From Beverwykella pulmonaria (Eukaryota > Ascomycota > Dothideomycetes > Pleosporales > Melanommataceae): 64,000 nucleotides of DNA. A model generated the notes under the pieces. It saw only the letters and a program-made list of their open reading frames with translations. It was not told where the DNA came from and did no database searches. The stretch lies in contig BCHH01000022.1 in assembly GCA_001599595.1 (NCBI GenBank), positions 139,705-203,704 on the forward strand. The letters are read 5' to 3'. This document shows, one piece after another, positions 34,852-47,310 of this stretch. Positions within the stretch are counted from its first letter, which is position 1. Each line of letters begins with the position of its first letter. The position numbers and the translations under genes were made by a program.

Positions 34852-37800
34852 TCATAGCTCCTCATCACTCGCGGTGACGAACTCTTTCGACTTCTTCTGC
34901 CTAGGAGTGCCGTTGGGAACCTCCCCATTCTCAGTCCACTTACTGGGATCATAGAGCTCATCCCGATCGGAGTCAGCCATATCTGCCACAAGAGCTAAGA
35001 GTGTCTTGACGGCATCGTGAAAGCTCATCTGTGCACCATCGCTGTAGCCAACCCACGCGAGCATCTTCTTGAAGCCCTCCTTGCAGTCTTTGGCGGACCA
35101 GTGGGTGCGCTTTAACCCGCGGCTGACTTTCCGCCAATTGATTTCTTCCTCATCGTCGAACACTCGCAGTGCCAACATGCTCTCAATGATGTCAAAGTTG
35201 TCGCCTGCGCACATGTTCTCCGCCCCTATATCATGTCGTTTGGCAGGTTTCAGCTTTTTGGGTTTGGGAATTTCGATGGCCGTGTTCTGCTTCTTCTCCA
35301 GTTTCTTCCATTTTTGAATGACTTGGACACGACTGCGGGTCCCCATAATCTCGACCACCTCACCCCATTTGACCTCGCTCTTTGTTCGGTCGGTGGCATC
35401 GCGAACGGCTTGCTTCAGTTTGTTCTCCTCCTCGGTGGACCACTTCTGCGTGTTTCTCTCCGTCCCATGTTGGAGGTAATTCTTCCAGCGTAGTGCACAG
35501 CTTGTCCCATCGCGATTACCCAGCTGCTGGGCAATAATTGTCCATTGCTTGGGATACTCTTCATAAAGCTCCTTCAACCTCTCGTCTTCTTCCGGTTCCC
35601 AGCCGCCTCCACCTTTGTTGCAATGGTACTTGGCTCGCACCGTTTTTCGGATGGCCACTTTGCTCCGATGCATGAGGTGCTGACTGATCTCCCTCCAGAA
35701 CTCAGCAGCAGTTTCAAGCAATCCCCTTGCCTCGTCCACGCGTTCCTTTTTGCTCTTGCGGTTCTCACCACTTCCATAGTCTCGGCTGAACTGAATTATG
35801 CTGACAAGTCCTGCAAGATCCAGTCCGTGGTTAGCCATATATCCGGCAATTGCCCTACGAATGATCTCCTGTTCGTCTTCGCTCCATAGACCCTCGTTTC
35901 GAAGGTCGGGCGGTGTAGAGAGGACGCGGATAGTAGCAAGTTCCTTCTCAGCACCAACGAGGGCCGAAGGAGAATTGGAACGCCTACTCTTCTTCTCGCT
36001 AGAAAGGACGGCGTTAGATTTTCGAGCAGACTTTTTCGGCTTCTTTGTCTTTGGCTTCAAGGAAGGCGGCTTCTGGTGCGAGGCAGGCGGTTCCTGGACA
36101 GACGGTGTGGCATCATTGCTCTGCTGAGCAAGGGACATGGACTCGGGTGGACCATCAATGCCAACTTCAACATATTGCAGGATCTCGGGGTTTCCACATT
36201 TCTGCTCATCCTGAAGCGTTTCTGGCTGCATTCCATCTCTCTGGCTCGGTTCTGAGTTATTCTGCAAAGGCTGATTGAGGGGCTGCTCTTCTTGAAGCTC
36301 TGCCGACCTTGCAGACTTCAGCCAGCTCAGCAAGTCAGTGGGCACAACAGGCTCATCTTCAGGAACAGCGGCGTTTTGCAGGTGCGACACCAGGTCAGGT
36401 CGGCTCTTCGGCAGAGGGACTTTCATTTTTTGTCGGTCATGATTCTGATGGTTGTCCTTGTCATCAGAAGCAATGGTGGCAGGGTCGCCGTGAACTTCGT
36501 CTTGGCTGTGGCTTTTCCGGGGCTTTCTGGTCTTCTTCATCTTCTTGCTAGGGCTCCTGTCGGCCACTAAGGTGTCGTCAAGTTCCTGAGTGGGTGTCGC
36601 GGATTCTGCCTCAAGTTGGGTGGCGGTCAGCTCAGATTTCCTCTTACTCTTCTTCGCCTTGGGGGGAGACTGTTCAACCACTAGGGTTTCGTCAACATCT
36701 TGAGAGGGCGCATCGGTGTCTTCGTGGGGTTGGTTGGTGGCCGGCTCAGGATTCCCCTTGTTCTTCTTGCGCTTGTTGGGAGGAGATTCGTCATCAAGTA
36801 TCGTGTCGGGAATCATACGAGTAGGTGCAAGATATGGAGGAGCTGTTATCTTGTATGTCCTTTTGCCCTTCTTCGTCTTCTTGGGAGGAGGCAATTCGTC
36901 CTCGATAACTACGACTTCACTAGCTTTCCTCTTTTTTGGTACAGGGGCGTTGGACGGTGGTTGCTCTTCAACGTCTGTCATGGTGTCCGCCTCAGTCGCA
37001 AGTGGACGAGGAGTCTTGTTCTTGCCGCTCGCGGGTGTCCCGAACGCACTAGGATCCTCGTATGTGGCAACAGATGTCTCTTTGCCAAAGCTCTCTCGGA
37101 ATGGCGTATTGATGGATCCCCAAGCGGGAACGGACTGAATGGTGGATGGAAGATCGTTGGCGCTGAGTATCGGCTCCGGCTCTTGTTCGCGCTCTTCTGC
37201 TTGGTCTTTCGCTCTCTCGTACCCAGGCAGATCCTCATGCATAGATACCTCTTCGCGTAGAGGTAAGTCTCCGTACGTGGGAAGGTGGTCGTGCGAAGAA
37301 AGTGCTTCATATATGGATAGCTCCTCGTGCGGAGGCAAATCTTCGCGTAGGGCTTCGTTCTTGTGCACTGGCTCATCTCCAGGTAGAGCTTCGTCCTCGT
37401 GTGTGCCCTTGATCGCGAGTACGGCACCCTCGTGCTCTTCATGACGAAAATCTTCCTTTTCAATCGCGAGCGCGTGCTCATCTTGGTGGACATGCTCCTC
37501 GTGCGAGTGCTCATCATACTGTTCCTCACCCGGCTTGTTCGCAGGCACCTGCGAGTCTGGCACCTCCACCATTGTAGCGTCGTCCTCGTGGCTGAGGGGT
37601 GTCTGGGTGGGCGGCGGCGACATCGGCCAGCCCTCGAATGTTTCGTCGAGTGTCTCGATTTGTGGCGGTGAACTGGGGATGCTGGATGTGGTCTCGCGAG
37701 CACGAGTAGGAGCAGATGCAGAGTAGTGAGCCGTGTTGATGGAAGTTGCGAGGGCGGCGTGGAGGGAAGTCGCGGTCGTTGAATCTGCCTTCTGGGACGA

Positions 37801-38168
37801 GTTGAGCGCCTTCCGGCCCTTCTTCCGCCGCGCAGATGTGCTCTGGCTGTTGCTCTTGCTGTTGTTCCTGCTTCTGTCTTTACTCCTACGACTCTCGGCC
37901 GTCCCAGGCCACCGCTCCTCCTGCGTTCTAGCGGTGCCGCCCATCTCGCTCTCGCCCATCAACTGTTGCAATGCGGCAAAGTCGTCGTCTGATGGTTCTG
38001 TGCGCACCAGTCGCTTCAGTGTTGTCTCGATTGCGTCTTGTGGAGAGAGAAGAAAGCGCGTTTTCACGTACCGTGGGTTCGGACGCGCTGCGGGGTGTTT
38101 TCGAGAGAGCCTGGCCTGAACGTGGGCATGCTGGCTTGTGGTTCAATCTGCGACGACGTGATTCCCAT
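34852..38168 (-). CDS. Large Myb/SANT DNA-binding protein (Reb1-like)
   Basis: Exon 2 (34852-38036) is one long frame. Its only in-frame start near the 5' end is GTG, so I join it to a small exon 38072-38168 starting at ATG 38168 through a 35-bp intron, giving 1093 residues; the 5' end is the uncertain part. The N-terminal ~800 residues are disordered, with an acidic His/Glu/Leu repeat array and four basic Pro-Pro-Lys-Lys modules that look like nuclear localisation signals. Myb domain 1 is at about 845-890 (WEPEEDERL, W at PKQWTII, RWKNYL) and Myb domain 2 at about 898-945 (KWSTEEENKL, VKWGEV, QKWKKL). A weaker SANT-like segment is at 990-1025. The pair of C-terminal Myb repeats resembles Reb1/TTF1, the RNA polymerase I termination and chromatin factors. 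That role is inferred from the domains only. Confidence 0.85.
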
Positions 38169-39496
38169 GTTGTCGCGCAGCAAGCAGAGAGAATTGAGTG
38201 ACTGACATTGCAGCGCGACGGCGATATCGTCTGATGTTGTGGGCTGGGGCAAGTTGGAAATGGAGGAGGTCGGTAAGAGTTGCTTGCTAGCTACTCTTTA
38301 ATTCCGCTCGGGCCTAGCGTTCGGGTGCCACTTCGCCGCTTCCCTCGCGACTCCCTCATCATCTTCACTGTCCAGCACTGTCGCCCGTCCAGGTCAAGCT
38401 TCCAATCCCACGAATTAGCTAAGGTTAAATAATTCGTACGAGATGAACCGCCACCGAAATGGGGCCCTTAGATGTTAGAAACGATGCAATAAAAGCTTCG
38501 AAGTAAGCGCCGTATTCAGCCATTCTTTGTCAACAGCGGGTGATGAGAGGAGAGAGCAAAGTCTTTGGCAAGATGCATATCGGTTGGAAATCCCTGGGTG
38601 AATACCGACAAACGCTTTGATATTCATTACCCCAGGTCGTTCAGATGCCAACCACCCGAATCGGTATCTTCAAGAAGAGGAGCGAATATTCAACCTGGCT
38701 GAAGCTCTCCAGCTTTGCATCACTTCAACTCAGAATTTCATAACGTCAGTTGGATAACGGCAAAGCTGCCCCTTGGAAACACGTATGGGCTCACTATGAC
38801 TGACAATAGTGACTGAGAGATAGCTAACGGTTGTTAACCCCGATGTGGGATATCTCTGCCAACTCGGCATTAATTTTGGGTATTGATGCTACGGCACTGT
38901 TAAATTAGTAGGAGACAAAGAAATCATGATTCGAAGGGCAAGATCCGAATGTAGAAACATTACCCAAACCCCCAGGTCACATCTAGTTCCAACGTTCTAG
39001 CTCCGAGTCGTTCCTGATCTGGCGGCTTCATATTTTTTTTACATACATCTCTTCGACACCACATTCTTACATGCGGCAGGTTACTCTATTATCTGGCCAA
39101 CACCAAAATCATCGGAGGCCCTAAGAGAATATCCCTAGGAATGCACGACGAGAATAGGTCAACCCCGATTCGGACAATCTGCATTCCACAACACACAACT
39201 AAGATCATCTATTCAGTCACTTTATTTTAGATAATTTCCCATTCTTCTTTCATCATTGTCTTTATTGTCGTTGCCACCTCCGCTTCTCTGTCAAACACAC
39301 CCGTCTTATCGCTTTTTCTTCTTTGTTTGCGCGGAGATGTGCTGTCATGGTTTGTTTTATTCTGCCTCAATTGTATTCGTATGAACAATAGACGGATGCT
39401 GGAGCACTCCACAATAGTCGTGTTTCTCCCATTCAGTTCGGAGACAGTGCAATATCTAGCCATTGATTAAATCAACTCGAGACCTGCAGCCTAAAA
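38169..39496. other. Intergenic region between divergent genes
   Basis: About 1.3 kb between two divergently transcribed genes, so it should contain both promoters. A minus-strand ORF (39227-39463) has no supporting feature. No obvious TATA box near either start; a pyrimidine-rich tract lies at 39230-39320. Confidence 0.5.
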
Positions 39497-41778
39497 ATGA
39501 CCTCATCTCCTCTTCCTCAACACGAGCGATCCACGCCCCTCACATCATCTGCACTCCTATGCCTTCCCAACTACCAGCAGACTCAAAAGGAGTTTCCACC
39601 GCCGCCGCCAACTCCACCCACCCAGCCTCTCCTCCGCAACCACCCATCAGCACGCCTCTCCTCTAGCCCCGCATCTTCTCCTCGCGTTGTCGAATGTCCG
39701 CCGATAAGAACTCGCTCCGTTCGACCCGAAATGAGTCACTTCATGGATCACGGGATCGATCCTGCTGTTGATTTCTTTGACTCAGACTCGACAGGGGAGG
39801 AAGACGCGTGGGAGGATGACAATGGGACGATGAACTTTTCCGAAATGGAGGGGTTGGGGTTGGGGATTAGGGATTCGATCATTAATGAGAAGTCAGACGG
39901 TAAATATGGTGAGAAATGGTATGGAGAAGACAGAGAAGAGAATGTTGAGCAACGAGGAAGAGCACGAGCACGAGGATCACACACTGGAAGTAAAACCGGA
40001 AAGGGAGTGATGCATGCACTACCACCTTTCAATCAACTCCCAGCCCACGACTCCAAATCCGGCACTATGCACACCAGTCCCCTCGATGACGAGGACAAAA
40101 ACACGCACAAATCCCACCGCAAAGGCACCAAAAAGGCCCGGCAAATAAGTCTCCGGCGGATTGGCCAGGTCAAGGTGGTGGAAACCCACAGGCCCTGGTC
40201 CGCGGGTACCGGTACGCCTCAAGAGAGCATTTTGAGCAACAAGCACGACTCTTCAAACACATCTCCAGTTCCTGGACTCCTGAAGTTTCGAGAGTCGCAA
40301 GACGGCGAAGGTAGTAATAATGTCGTTCAAACTCCCCATCGGCGCAACACAAGTGAGAGTATTCGCGCTGACTCTATTTTGAACGCACATGTCATCACCA
40401 TGCGTGCTCTCGAGTCCTTGTCCCCGACTGCATCATTTTCGCTCACGCACACACAAAGCCAACCACGTACTCCGGAGAGCCGTCGCCATACACACTCTGT
40501 CCATTCACCCACACCTCAAAAATCATCTAGCTCTCGCCCCTTGTCAGACCGGCACATGAAGCCCGCTCCCATCTCGACCGCAGATCCAGATGACCCTAGT
40601 CGGCCTGCGCACTTGCCGTCCCATTTCATCAAGACCCCGTATCCATTTACCTTGAAGAAGTTTCCCAAGCCAAGGACACGGCCGCGGAAGCATGAGTTTG
40701 GTAGTGATGGTCGAGTGTATGAGCAAGAGGATGGTGACTCAGTGCCGAAGGGACCAAGGAGAGGTGCAAGAGAAGGAGATGCGCGGGATAGAAGAGAAGG
40801 CGGCAGAGAGTGTGTAGTGTTTGTGAGTTTGAGGTAAGACGTGGGGAAGGAGGTGTGGTGGACAGATTGGAGAAGGTCGTCATTCCGACAAGTCTTACGA
40901 CTACGAGTCCTAGTCCAGAACACAGGGGAAACAGATCCGGAACGCCTACCATACGGGGCACCTCGAAGCGGAATCAGAGCGGAGGAAGAACTGGAGAAAG
41001 CAATGGGACAATAACCTACGACTTCGACGACGCATTCCTCGCCACCCATCTCCGAGATATGTACCACTCCCTCGCCGGTGGCTGGTTATGGCGTACGTTG
41101 AGCGCTCGAACGCTCAAGTACATCCAATTGGGGCAAGTCAGTGTGTGGAGCGGTGAGGCAAGATCATGCAAGTGTAACCACAGTTCAAGATCAGGTTCGT
41201 CAACGAGAAGACTGCTCAGTGCCCGCGGCGGTCTCGATATTATAGGCGCGAGCGTGGACAGCGATTCGACCAGTTCCTTTACAGAACACAATCTTCTCGA
41301 TCTATATCGCAACCCGAAAATAGGGAAGGCTAGGTATATTTGGGTGCGCTGGGCCCGGCGTCTTGCTGCTTCTAACAGCGCGCTAGCATTCGATGCTTCT
41401 ATGGGATCTACGCGTGAGAGGAAGAGGAAGACAGAGAGAGCTCTTGAGATTGAGGCCTACCAAGACGAAGATAGCGACGAAGAGCAGCCTCTCACGAGGA
41501 AAGAAAGGCATCAGCACCACCCCGACACATTGACAACCATCCAGTTCACGCACTCCTTCTCTCCCCTGCGCATCTTTCTCGCCCTTACCGCTATACTCAC
41601 GCTTTCTGTCGTCGCGGCCCTGCTATGGGTTTTCCTGGGTGTTAGTGCGTGGAATCTGCACGAGTCAAGGGGGAGAGCGGAACGAGTGGGATCGGGGATG
41701 GCAGTTGGGGGTTTGGTATTAGTGCTGCAGATGGTGGGATTTGTGGTATGGGTTGTGGCGAGCTGGGCATGGGTGTAA
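39497..41778 (+). CDS. Unknown two-TM protein with long disordered N-terminus
   Basis: Exons 39497-40833 and 40866-41778 give 749 residues. Most of the protein is polar and disordered, rich in Ser, Pro, His and Arg. An acidic patch (DSDSTGEEDAWEDD) lies near residue 100, a basic Pro-rich segment before the junction, and a region with DFDDAFLATHLRDMYHSLAGGWLW after it. Two hydrophobic spans close the protein (LRIFLALTAILTLSVVAALL; GLVLVLQMVGFVVWVVASW). Topology suggests a large cytoplasmic part anchored at its C-terminal end. I do not recognise a named family. The intron used to join the exons is only 32 bp and lacks a good branch site; the alternative is a frameshift. Confidence 0.75.
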
Positions 41779-42014
41779 GGAAGTGTTAGTGCAATGCCGT
41801 AAACATTAGCGACGATAAGTTGATCTTAACCGTTTGGACTTGGGATATGAAATTTTCATTTCGTTGTATTATTCATGGTCCCAAACATGTATACTTTTGA
41901 AGATTAATCATTTTTCTTCTTTACATTTTGCAGGAGAGTGCCCAACCACTCACCTAAACAGCACCACCTACAACGACTCGCAGATACAAGCTTGAACACT
42001 CGTATTCCTATAGC
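41779..42014. other. Short intergenic stretch
   Basis: AT-rich 3' flank of the two-TM gene; nothing else seen. Confidence 0.4.
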
Positions 42015-42308
42015 TTACCGCAGTCTTGTTGGAAAATGCCTCGCCAACATATCCGACAGGTCGCTCGTCTCCTTCCCCGACCAGTCAAACACCGCCAGTT
42101 CCAGAAATTGCGCATTTATTACTTCACTTACATGATTGTGTAGCTCAGCCAGACAAACTCTTTCTGCCGTCCTTGTCGATGAACTCGTGCAGTCCGTGTT
42201 GAAAATCCGTTCAGGCAAGCCCTCTTGGATTCTCTCGTTGGGCGTTTTCTGCGCCTCTGGTGTTGGAACCGCGGACTTTGCGTTTCTGCACTGGACGGGC
42301 TTGAGCAT
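42015..42308 (-). CDS. Possible exon of an unknown protein
   Basis: Open frame from ATG 42308 (MLKPVQCRNAKS), open further upstream to about 42340 where a CTAAG acceptor-like site occurs. The C-terminal half (VCLAELHNHVSEVINAQFLELAVFDW, then DLSDMLARHFP) reads like an amphipathic helical protein rather than random sequence. No upstream exon could be joined with confidence. It could be the last exon of the gene at 42568-43924 (same strand) or an independent small gene. Confidence 0.28.
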   Translation of the reverse strand: MLKPVQCRNAKSAVPTPEAQKTPNERIQEGLPERIFNTDCTSSSTRTAERVCLAELHNHVSEVINAQFLELAVFDWSGKETSDLSDMLARHFPTRLR

Positions 42309-42567
42309 GCGGCCACATATTTCCTCCAATTTCCGACTACTTAGGTCACTTCTTCAACCATGGCTCTTTCTCTGTATGTCACCGAAAATACTGTATCGGC
42401 GCCAGGGTTTGACAACGTGCTATTCCTTTGGATGAAAAATATTGCAGGCGGTCCTACCGGGGCATGTGCTTGGAATGAGTGACTAAGTGGGGAGCTTCGA
42501 TCTTGCACGTGCTTTGGTATAGTACAAGAATGGTCTGTAATCGAGCGTTCGATGACGTACCTTCTCG

Positions 42568-43924
42568 CTAGGTATCTATGGGCTTAGAATCAAGGGCGCG
42601 TTTATTGGTCGTATTACGGAATTGGAAAAGAAGGCCAATCCATGTATTTCCGACTCGCTCCGAGTTTATTTGTGCTGTACTCACCAAATTCTGCGTTAGA
42701 GGTTGCTCCTCCTCAGTGAGGGCCTCGCTGTGAATAGTAGTAGCAGACGCATTCAACGCCTGTTCCAGGCTTGCACCTGCAAATATCGTATAATCCTTTT
42801 CCTCTTTCACCATGTTCTCTATTGCCTCGCGTTCCTGGCGCTCCAACTCTGCCCTCCTCGCCGCAAACTGTTTTTTAGTCTCAGCTAATCTCGATTCTAA
42901 CAAGCCTTTGTTTTGTTCTAACTCCTCGATGGTGCCTTGAGTTTGCCGTCGAATCGTCGAGATCATGTGAATATGGTCATCATCTTGTAACAACTTGGCG
43001 AGCGACTCGGCGTCGATGATATATTGCAAAGCTGTATTCGCCATGATACGAAGTCGATGTACTGCAGCATGCCGAAGTTGGATGATTGAATTTAGAAGGT
43101 CCGGAAAAGGCTTCCCGCCATCTCCAGATCCGCCGGGATTGAAATTGGCTTGACATTTAAGGAATACTCCTGGCCAACGGCTGAGTTCTACCGCTTCTGC
43201 ACAATCCCATCCTTCTCTTTGCAGAACGTCTCTCAACTTCTTCTGGGCAAAGGCATAACAGGCTTTTTCCAGGATGTGTTGTACTTTGACGAGGAGTCGA
43301 TGTTGAACGTCAAACGGCAGATAAACGGAAAATGGCGATGCCGCAGCGGTTTTCCGTTGTGAGCACTGACGCTGTGGAGATTGGATGGCCATGCCTTGAG
43401 TAGCTACTTCCCCTTGTAAGCAGCAGTGAACATAGAAGCCTATAGAAAGATATACCGGTCTCGTCCCTCTTGCCTTCACCACCTATTGCAAGCTTGCCCT
43501 TTTGTCCTGAGGCTTCGTCTTGACGACCTTCTATTACATATGGAATAGCCGTATCCCCGTGTTTCACTGCTTCGGATTCGGAAATAGCTCGTTTTGTGGT
43601 CTGACTAGGAGACACTTCAAAAATCTCAGGAAAACTTGTTTTTGCATTCAATGTCGACATAAACACCTCCTCTTCAAGAAGGGTTTTAGCCACATTGCAC
43701 AGGCGGTCTAGAGTGTGCTCTTGGATGAGACTTCGGATTTTGACTTCGTTTTGGCAATCCTGAATTCGTTTAAGAATCTTCTTTCTCTTACGAATCTTAG
43801 AGTTTTGCCCATTGAATACCCCTTTAAGAGCCAGGTATACCAGCTTTTTGTCAGGTCTTGTTTGAAGTGTGCAGTCGTGAGACATTTTCTCTGAGCTATG
43901 GATTCTTCGGGTTGCTGCTGTCAT
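42568..43924 (-). CDS. Coiled-coil protein of unknown function
   Basis: Exons 43456-43924 and 42568-43412 (43-bp intron GTATAT...TACAAG) give about 437 residues. The first half is basic and helical (KIRKRKKILKRIQDCQNEVKI; DRLCNVAKTLLEEEVF). The second contains VYLPFDVQHRLLVKVQHILEKACYAFAQKKLRDVLQREGWDC, which looks like a conserved fungal domain. A coiled coil follows (TIEELEQNKGLLESRLAETKKQFAARRAELERQEREAIENM). No signal peptide or TM span. I think related hypothetical proteins exist in other ascomycetes, but I cannot name a function. The C-terminus after about 42690 may be altered by another intron (GTGAGT donor present). The start is the first in-frame ATG of the exon. Confidence 0.65.
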
Positions 43925-45479
43925 GCAACAAGTGAAAGGAATTCATAATAATGCGGAGAAATTGCTCGTTTTCGGGCTCTGAAGATCGTGTCCTCTTCTC
44001 CAGCACCTCCTTTTGAATCGCCCGCCGCTTCCTGGAGCTGGCGTTGGTGTAAAAGCGTGATCGCCAGGTCGTCCCCCTCGTATCAGGTATCCAATGAAGA
44101 TGAGAGATTGTGACTAATGAGGTAACAACGTGTCCGTAGTCCATCCAGTAACGTCAACGAAATAGATAACCACAGTAACAGAAGGTTTAGTGGTACGCGT
44201 ATATCTGCTGAAGGATAATTCTTGCATGTGATTGTATTAGGTAATTTTTCAGTGTACTCTTCGCGAAAAACCTAATGCAACGCATCCAGAGCGGGGTTTG
44301 AGTGGGTGTTTTGTGATCAGATGATCGCATGCCGATCGTGCTGTTGATCGACACACCCTTGATCGTCCTATCATTTTCCTTTCCGGACTTGAACTTGAGC
44401 ATTTGATGCTTGATTTTAATTCATTGCCGCATCCTCGATCGATTTACTAGACACTATGGTCAAAACTTCGGATGAGTTTCGAATATCTTAGATGGGTGCT
44501 GACAGTCCAACAGAGTTCGTACAAAACTATTTAGGGCTTCATCAAGACCAATCTATTGCGCATAGCAACCGACACTTGTCTCCTCAAACGGCACTTGGAG
44601 TCTTACCTCAGCTGCATGCCCCAAGTAGATGCAATTCCTGAAATAAGTAGACAATTCCCCCGATATGCCCGAAAAGGTCCCAAGAAACGCTTGAGCTCGA
44701 ATAGGACTCTGTAGAACCCGCCGTGTTGCTGACGAATGAAATTAGTACGGCGTGGACTCAGAAGATTCTAGTCTAAGAGCGTTCGGAGCAAAACTTTGTT
44801 GACCATGATGCTCAGTTAAAGAGAACGCTTCTCATGCAAGTGGTCAGGGGACTCAAGAGCTATACATGAGAAACATTCACCGCCCGCTACACCGAAAGTT
44901 TCGAGCAACCGTCGATCTCAGACGATAATTCGAGCCCAGTACATATCGAACTCTCGAAAAGAGTACCTCGAGGTCCAATGACAACGGAGGAACGAAATGA
45001 ACGCGCCAAAATAATAAATAAAATAGAGCTCAAGAGATGCAATCTTTAACAGAGGATAGTGGGATACCAACTGGGGTGAGCTCTAAGCTATGGCACAACA
45101 ACTCCAAATACCTTCAGATACTTAGATCTAACTAAAATACCCTAAGAACCAACCTGTAGCCCTCCACTCAATAATCTTCCAATACCCTCCAGGTTAGTAT
45201 GATCTTAGTCAGTTCAGGATCTACATACCGTTGTCCCAGATTCGGGCTAGTTTTGGCTTGCTCTGGATTGCTCCGGCTGCCAAGACCTACTCGGGATTGC
45301 GCGGCCACAAGCTCAGGTTTACTTATTAGTCACTGCTTAGTTTTACACCCTGTATGCTCAGGTTCAAAGGCGGAAATTTGTACATTGCTTCTTGGTTATG
45401 ATACCTTGCCGTGTCGCATGATAACCCACTCCCTGCTCTTCCACCACCTCGCCCTCAACACCACACTCACCCACCCACA
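43925..45479. other. Intergenic region, no gene supported
   Basis: About 1.55 kb. Short ORFs at 43896-44144 (-) and 44187-44402 (-) have no domain and no clear splice partners. The segment 44450-45180 has frequent stops in all frames. Confidence 0.45.
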
Positions 45480-46226
45480 ATGGACGTTATGTCAACCGCT
45501 ACTCACCCTTCCACGCCCCCCGGCCTACCCAAAGCCCCAACGACTCACTCCGCCGCATCATCATCCGAGTCCGTTTCGACGGCATGCAACTTCCCGTTCC
45601 TCTCGCTCCCCGCAGAACTACGACTCCACGTCTACGCGCACCTCCTCCTCGACACCACACACTACATCGTGCCCATTGCCAACCTTCCCCCGGCACGATC
45701 GCGAATGACATCGCAATTACTGCACCCTGCCATTCTGCGCGTATGCAAGCTCGTGCACAGCGAGGCGGCGCCGGTCCTCTACGGCCAGAACATGTTCCTT
45801 ATCCGGACTTTTCCCCTACGATTCTGCGTGCCGAGTTTGTTGGCGTATATTGGGGAGGAGAATGCGGGGTTGATACGGCGTGTGGTTACCTTCGTGCGCC
45901 CGATGATAGGGACTGGCAGGATGGATGAGGAGCTAGATCTGAATAGGATCAAAGATTTATACATGGCGATGGGGATCCGGTGGAACGATCTGCACATGTG
46001 GGCGGTGAGGATACAAACTGGGATTGCGGCGGGGGAGACGGAGAGATGGCTTGGCAATTGCGAGGAGCTGGAAATGGCAGACGAGGAAGCGGTCCGCAAA
46101 CTGGGGGTGAGAGCATCCTGGTTTCACGTCCTGCCAATGGTAAGTCGCCCCGAGGGTGGTAGCGGCAAGGCTGAATGGGTTGTGAGGAAGCGCGGTGCGC
46201 CTTGGGGTGGGGATGTGGGCTTATAA
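45480..46226 (+). CDS. 2EXR/F-box-like protein
   Basis: A 248-residue single-exon protein starting at ATG 45480; the open frame upstream has no ATG. A Ser/Thr/Pro-rich leader of about 35 residues precedes FPFLSLPAELRLHVYAHLL, the F-box-like motif of the fungal 2EXR family (FxxLPxELRxxIYxxLL). LHPAILRVCKLVHSEAAPVLYGQNMFLI, the second conserved part of that family, comes next. The remainder is a variable alpha/beta region. Such proteins are abundant in filamentous ascomycetes. Some may act in SCF-type ubiquitin ligases, but most are untested. Confidence 0.8.
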   Translation: MDVMSTATHPSTPPGLPKAPTTHSAASSSESVSTACNFPFLSLPAELRLHVYAHLLLDTTHYIVPIANLPPARSRMTSQLLHPAILRVCKLVHSEAAPVLYGQNMFLIRTFPLRFCVPSLLAYIGEENAGLIRRVVTFVRPMIGTGRMDEELDLNRIKDLYMAMGIRWNDLHMWAVRIQTGIAAGETERWLGNCEELEMADEEAVRKLGVRASWFHVLPMVSRPEGGSGKAEWVVRKRGAPWGGDVGL

Positions 46227-47310
46227 GTGAGTTAAATTGTACAGCCGCTACCCCGTCCGAGAAACTAGGCAATGAGCGACACAACGAGCTGCAGCCAAGC
46301 CTGAATGAGTAGCGTGTCTTCCAGTATTCAGGATTCGATCGGGTTCAACAGGCAAGATTCTGCGCTCATGTCGTTCGTCGTACATTTCGCAACCGCTTAA
46401 AGGAGGGGTTGAAAAGGAAGACGGGCGATGAAATCATGGCGCCGCAAAGCAATCCTACAAAGGGCAAGCGGAGCAAGAGCATGCACCCTGGAGTCTTTAT
46501 ATTGACCCTCTTCGCCAGCACGGCACCCACTGCCTGCCGTTGACGCAGGGCTACAAGCCCTTTTGAGGCGTCCCCTCGGAGTTGCTTTGCGCTTAGGTAA
46601 TAAAAATCAACCATCCACTAGAAAGCTCACGTTCCTTATACTTCAGGCTCGCGACGATGAAACAAATGCGCAGTCGGGCCACCGACTCGGGGTCGGTGTG
46701 CCTCACATCTGGCCCCTGGCTGGGGCACGGCGCTGACTGCGCCCCCCAAAGAACACGCCAACAAGAACACAACCAACCGCGAATTGTGTTATTTTGCATG
46801 CTGGAAGAAGCTGGGCGTATTGTGCATTCCGGTATATCGACACACCCCCCAAATCCACCAGAATGCGGCAAATATGGCGCCGTTCTCAATAAAGTTCGCA
46901 TCCGCCGTTTAGGTTTCCCAAACGCGTCGCGTCGCGCGCAGCTGTGGCTGTGCGGCTGAGCACAGTCAGCAGCGCCTGGATGGGCAAATTCGCGAAGGAA
47001 CAATTGGATCACTTCTGGGACAAGTACCGGAGGATCGCCAGCTGGCACGCACGTCGGGGGATTATCATGCAGTACCGGATCATCTAAGCCTCAATGGTGA
47101 GCACATGCTGCCTTGTGCCATGGTCCACTCACAGCGCCCCCGGAAAAAGAAACGGATGACCTTGTGGGTGCGCCCACTGTCCGGACTGCTCAGTCCCACG
47201 TTCTCCCTTTCGCTGTTCGTCGCCCGTTCTGTGTCAGCATACGAAGTGCTCTTTTCCTACTTTTCCGTCTTCCTTTCTTCGCCATTCTTTCTTCACAGTT
47301 TTTTCTCAAA
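46227..47310. other. Intergenic region, no gene supported
   Basis: About 1.1 kb, locally GC-rich. ORFs at 46593-47048 (-) and 46657-46959 (+) overlap on opposite strands and neither shows a domain. A pyrimidine-rich stretch at 47200-47305 immediately precedes the next ATG, as is common in filamentous-fungus core promoters. Confidence 0.45.

Noticed and set aside
36700..37260. 186-codon plus-strand ORF opposite the Myb gene
   Set aside because: Antisense to low-complexity coding sequence; no domain or start context.
40516..41067. 183-codon minus-strand ORF across the two-TM gene
   Set aside because: Antisense shadow; the plus strand forms a continuous two-exon protein with TM segments.
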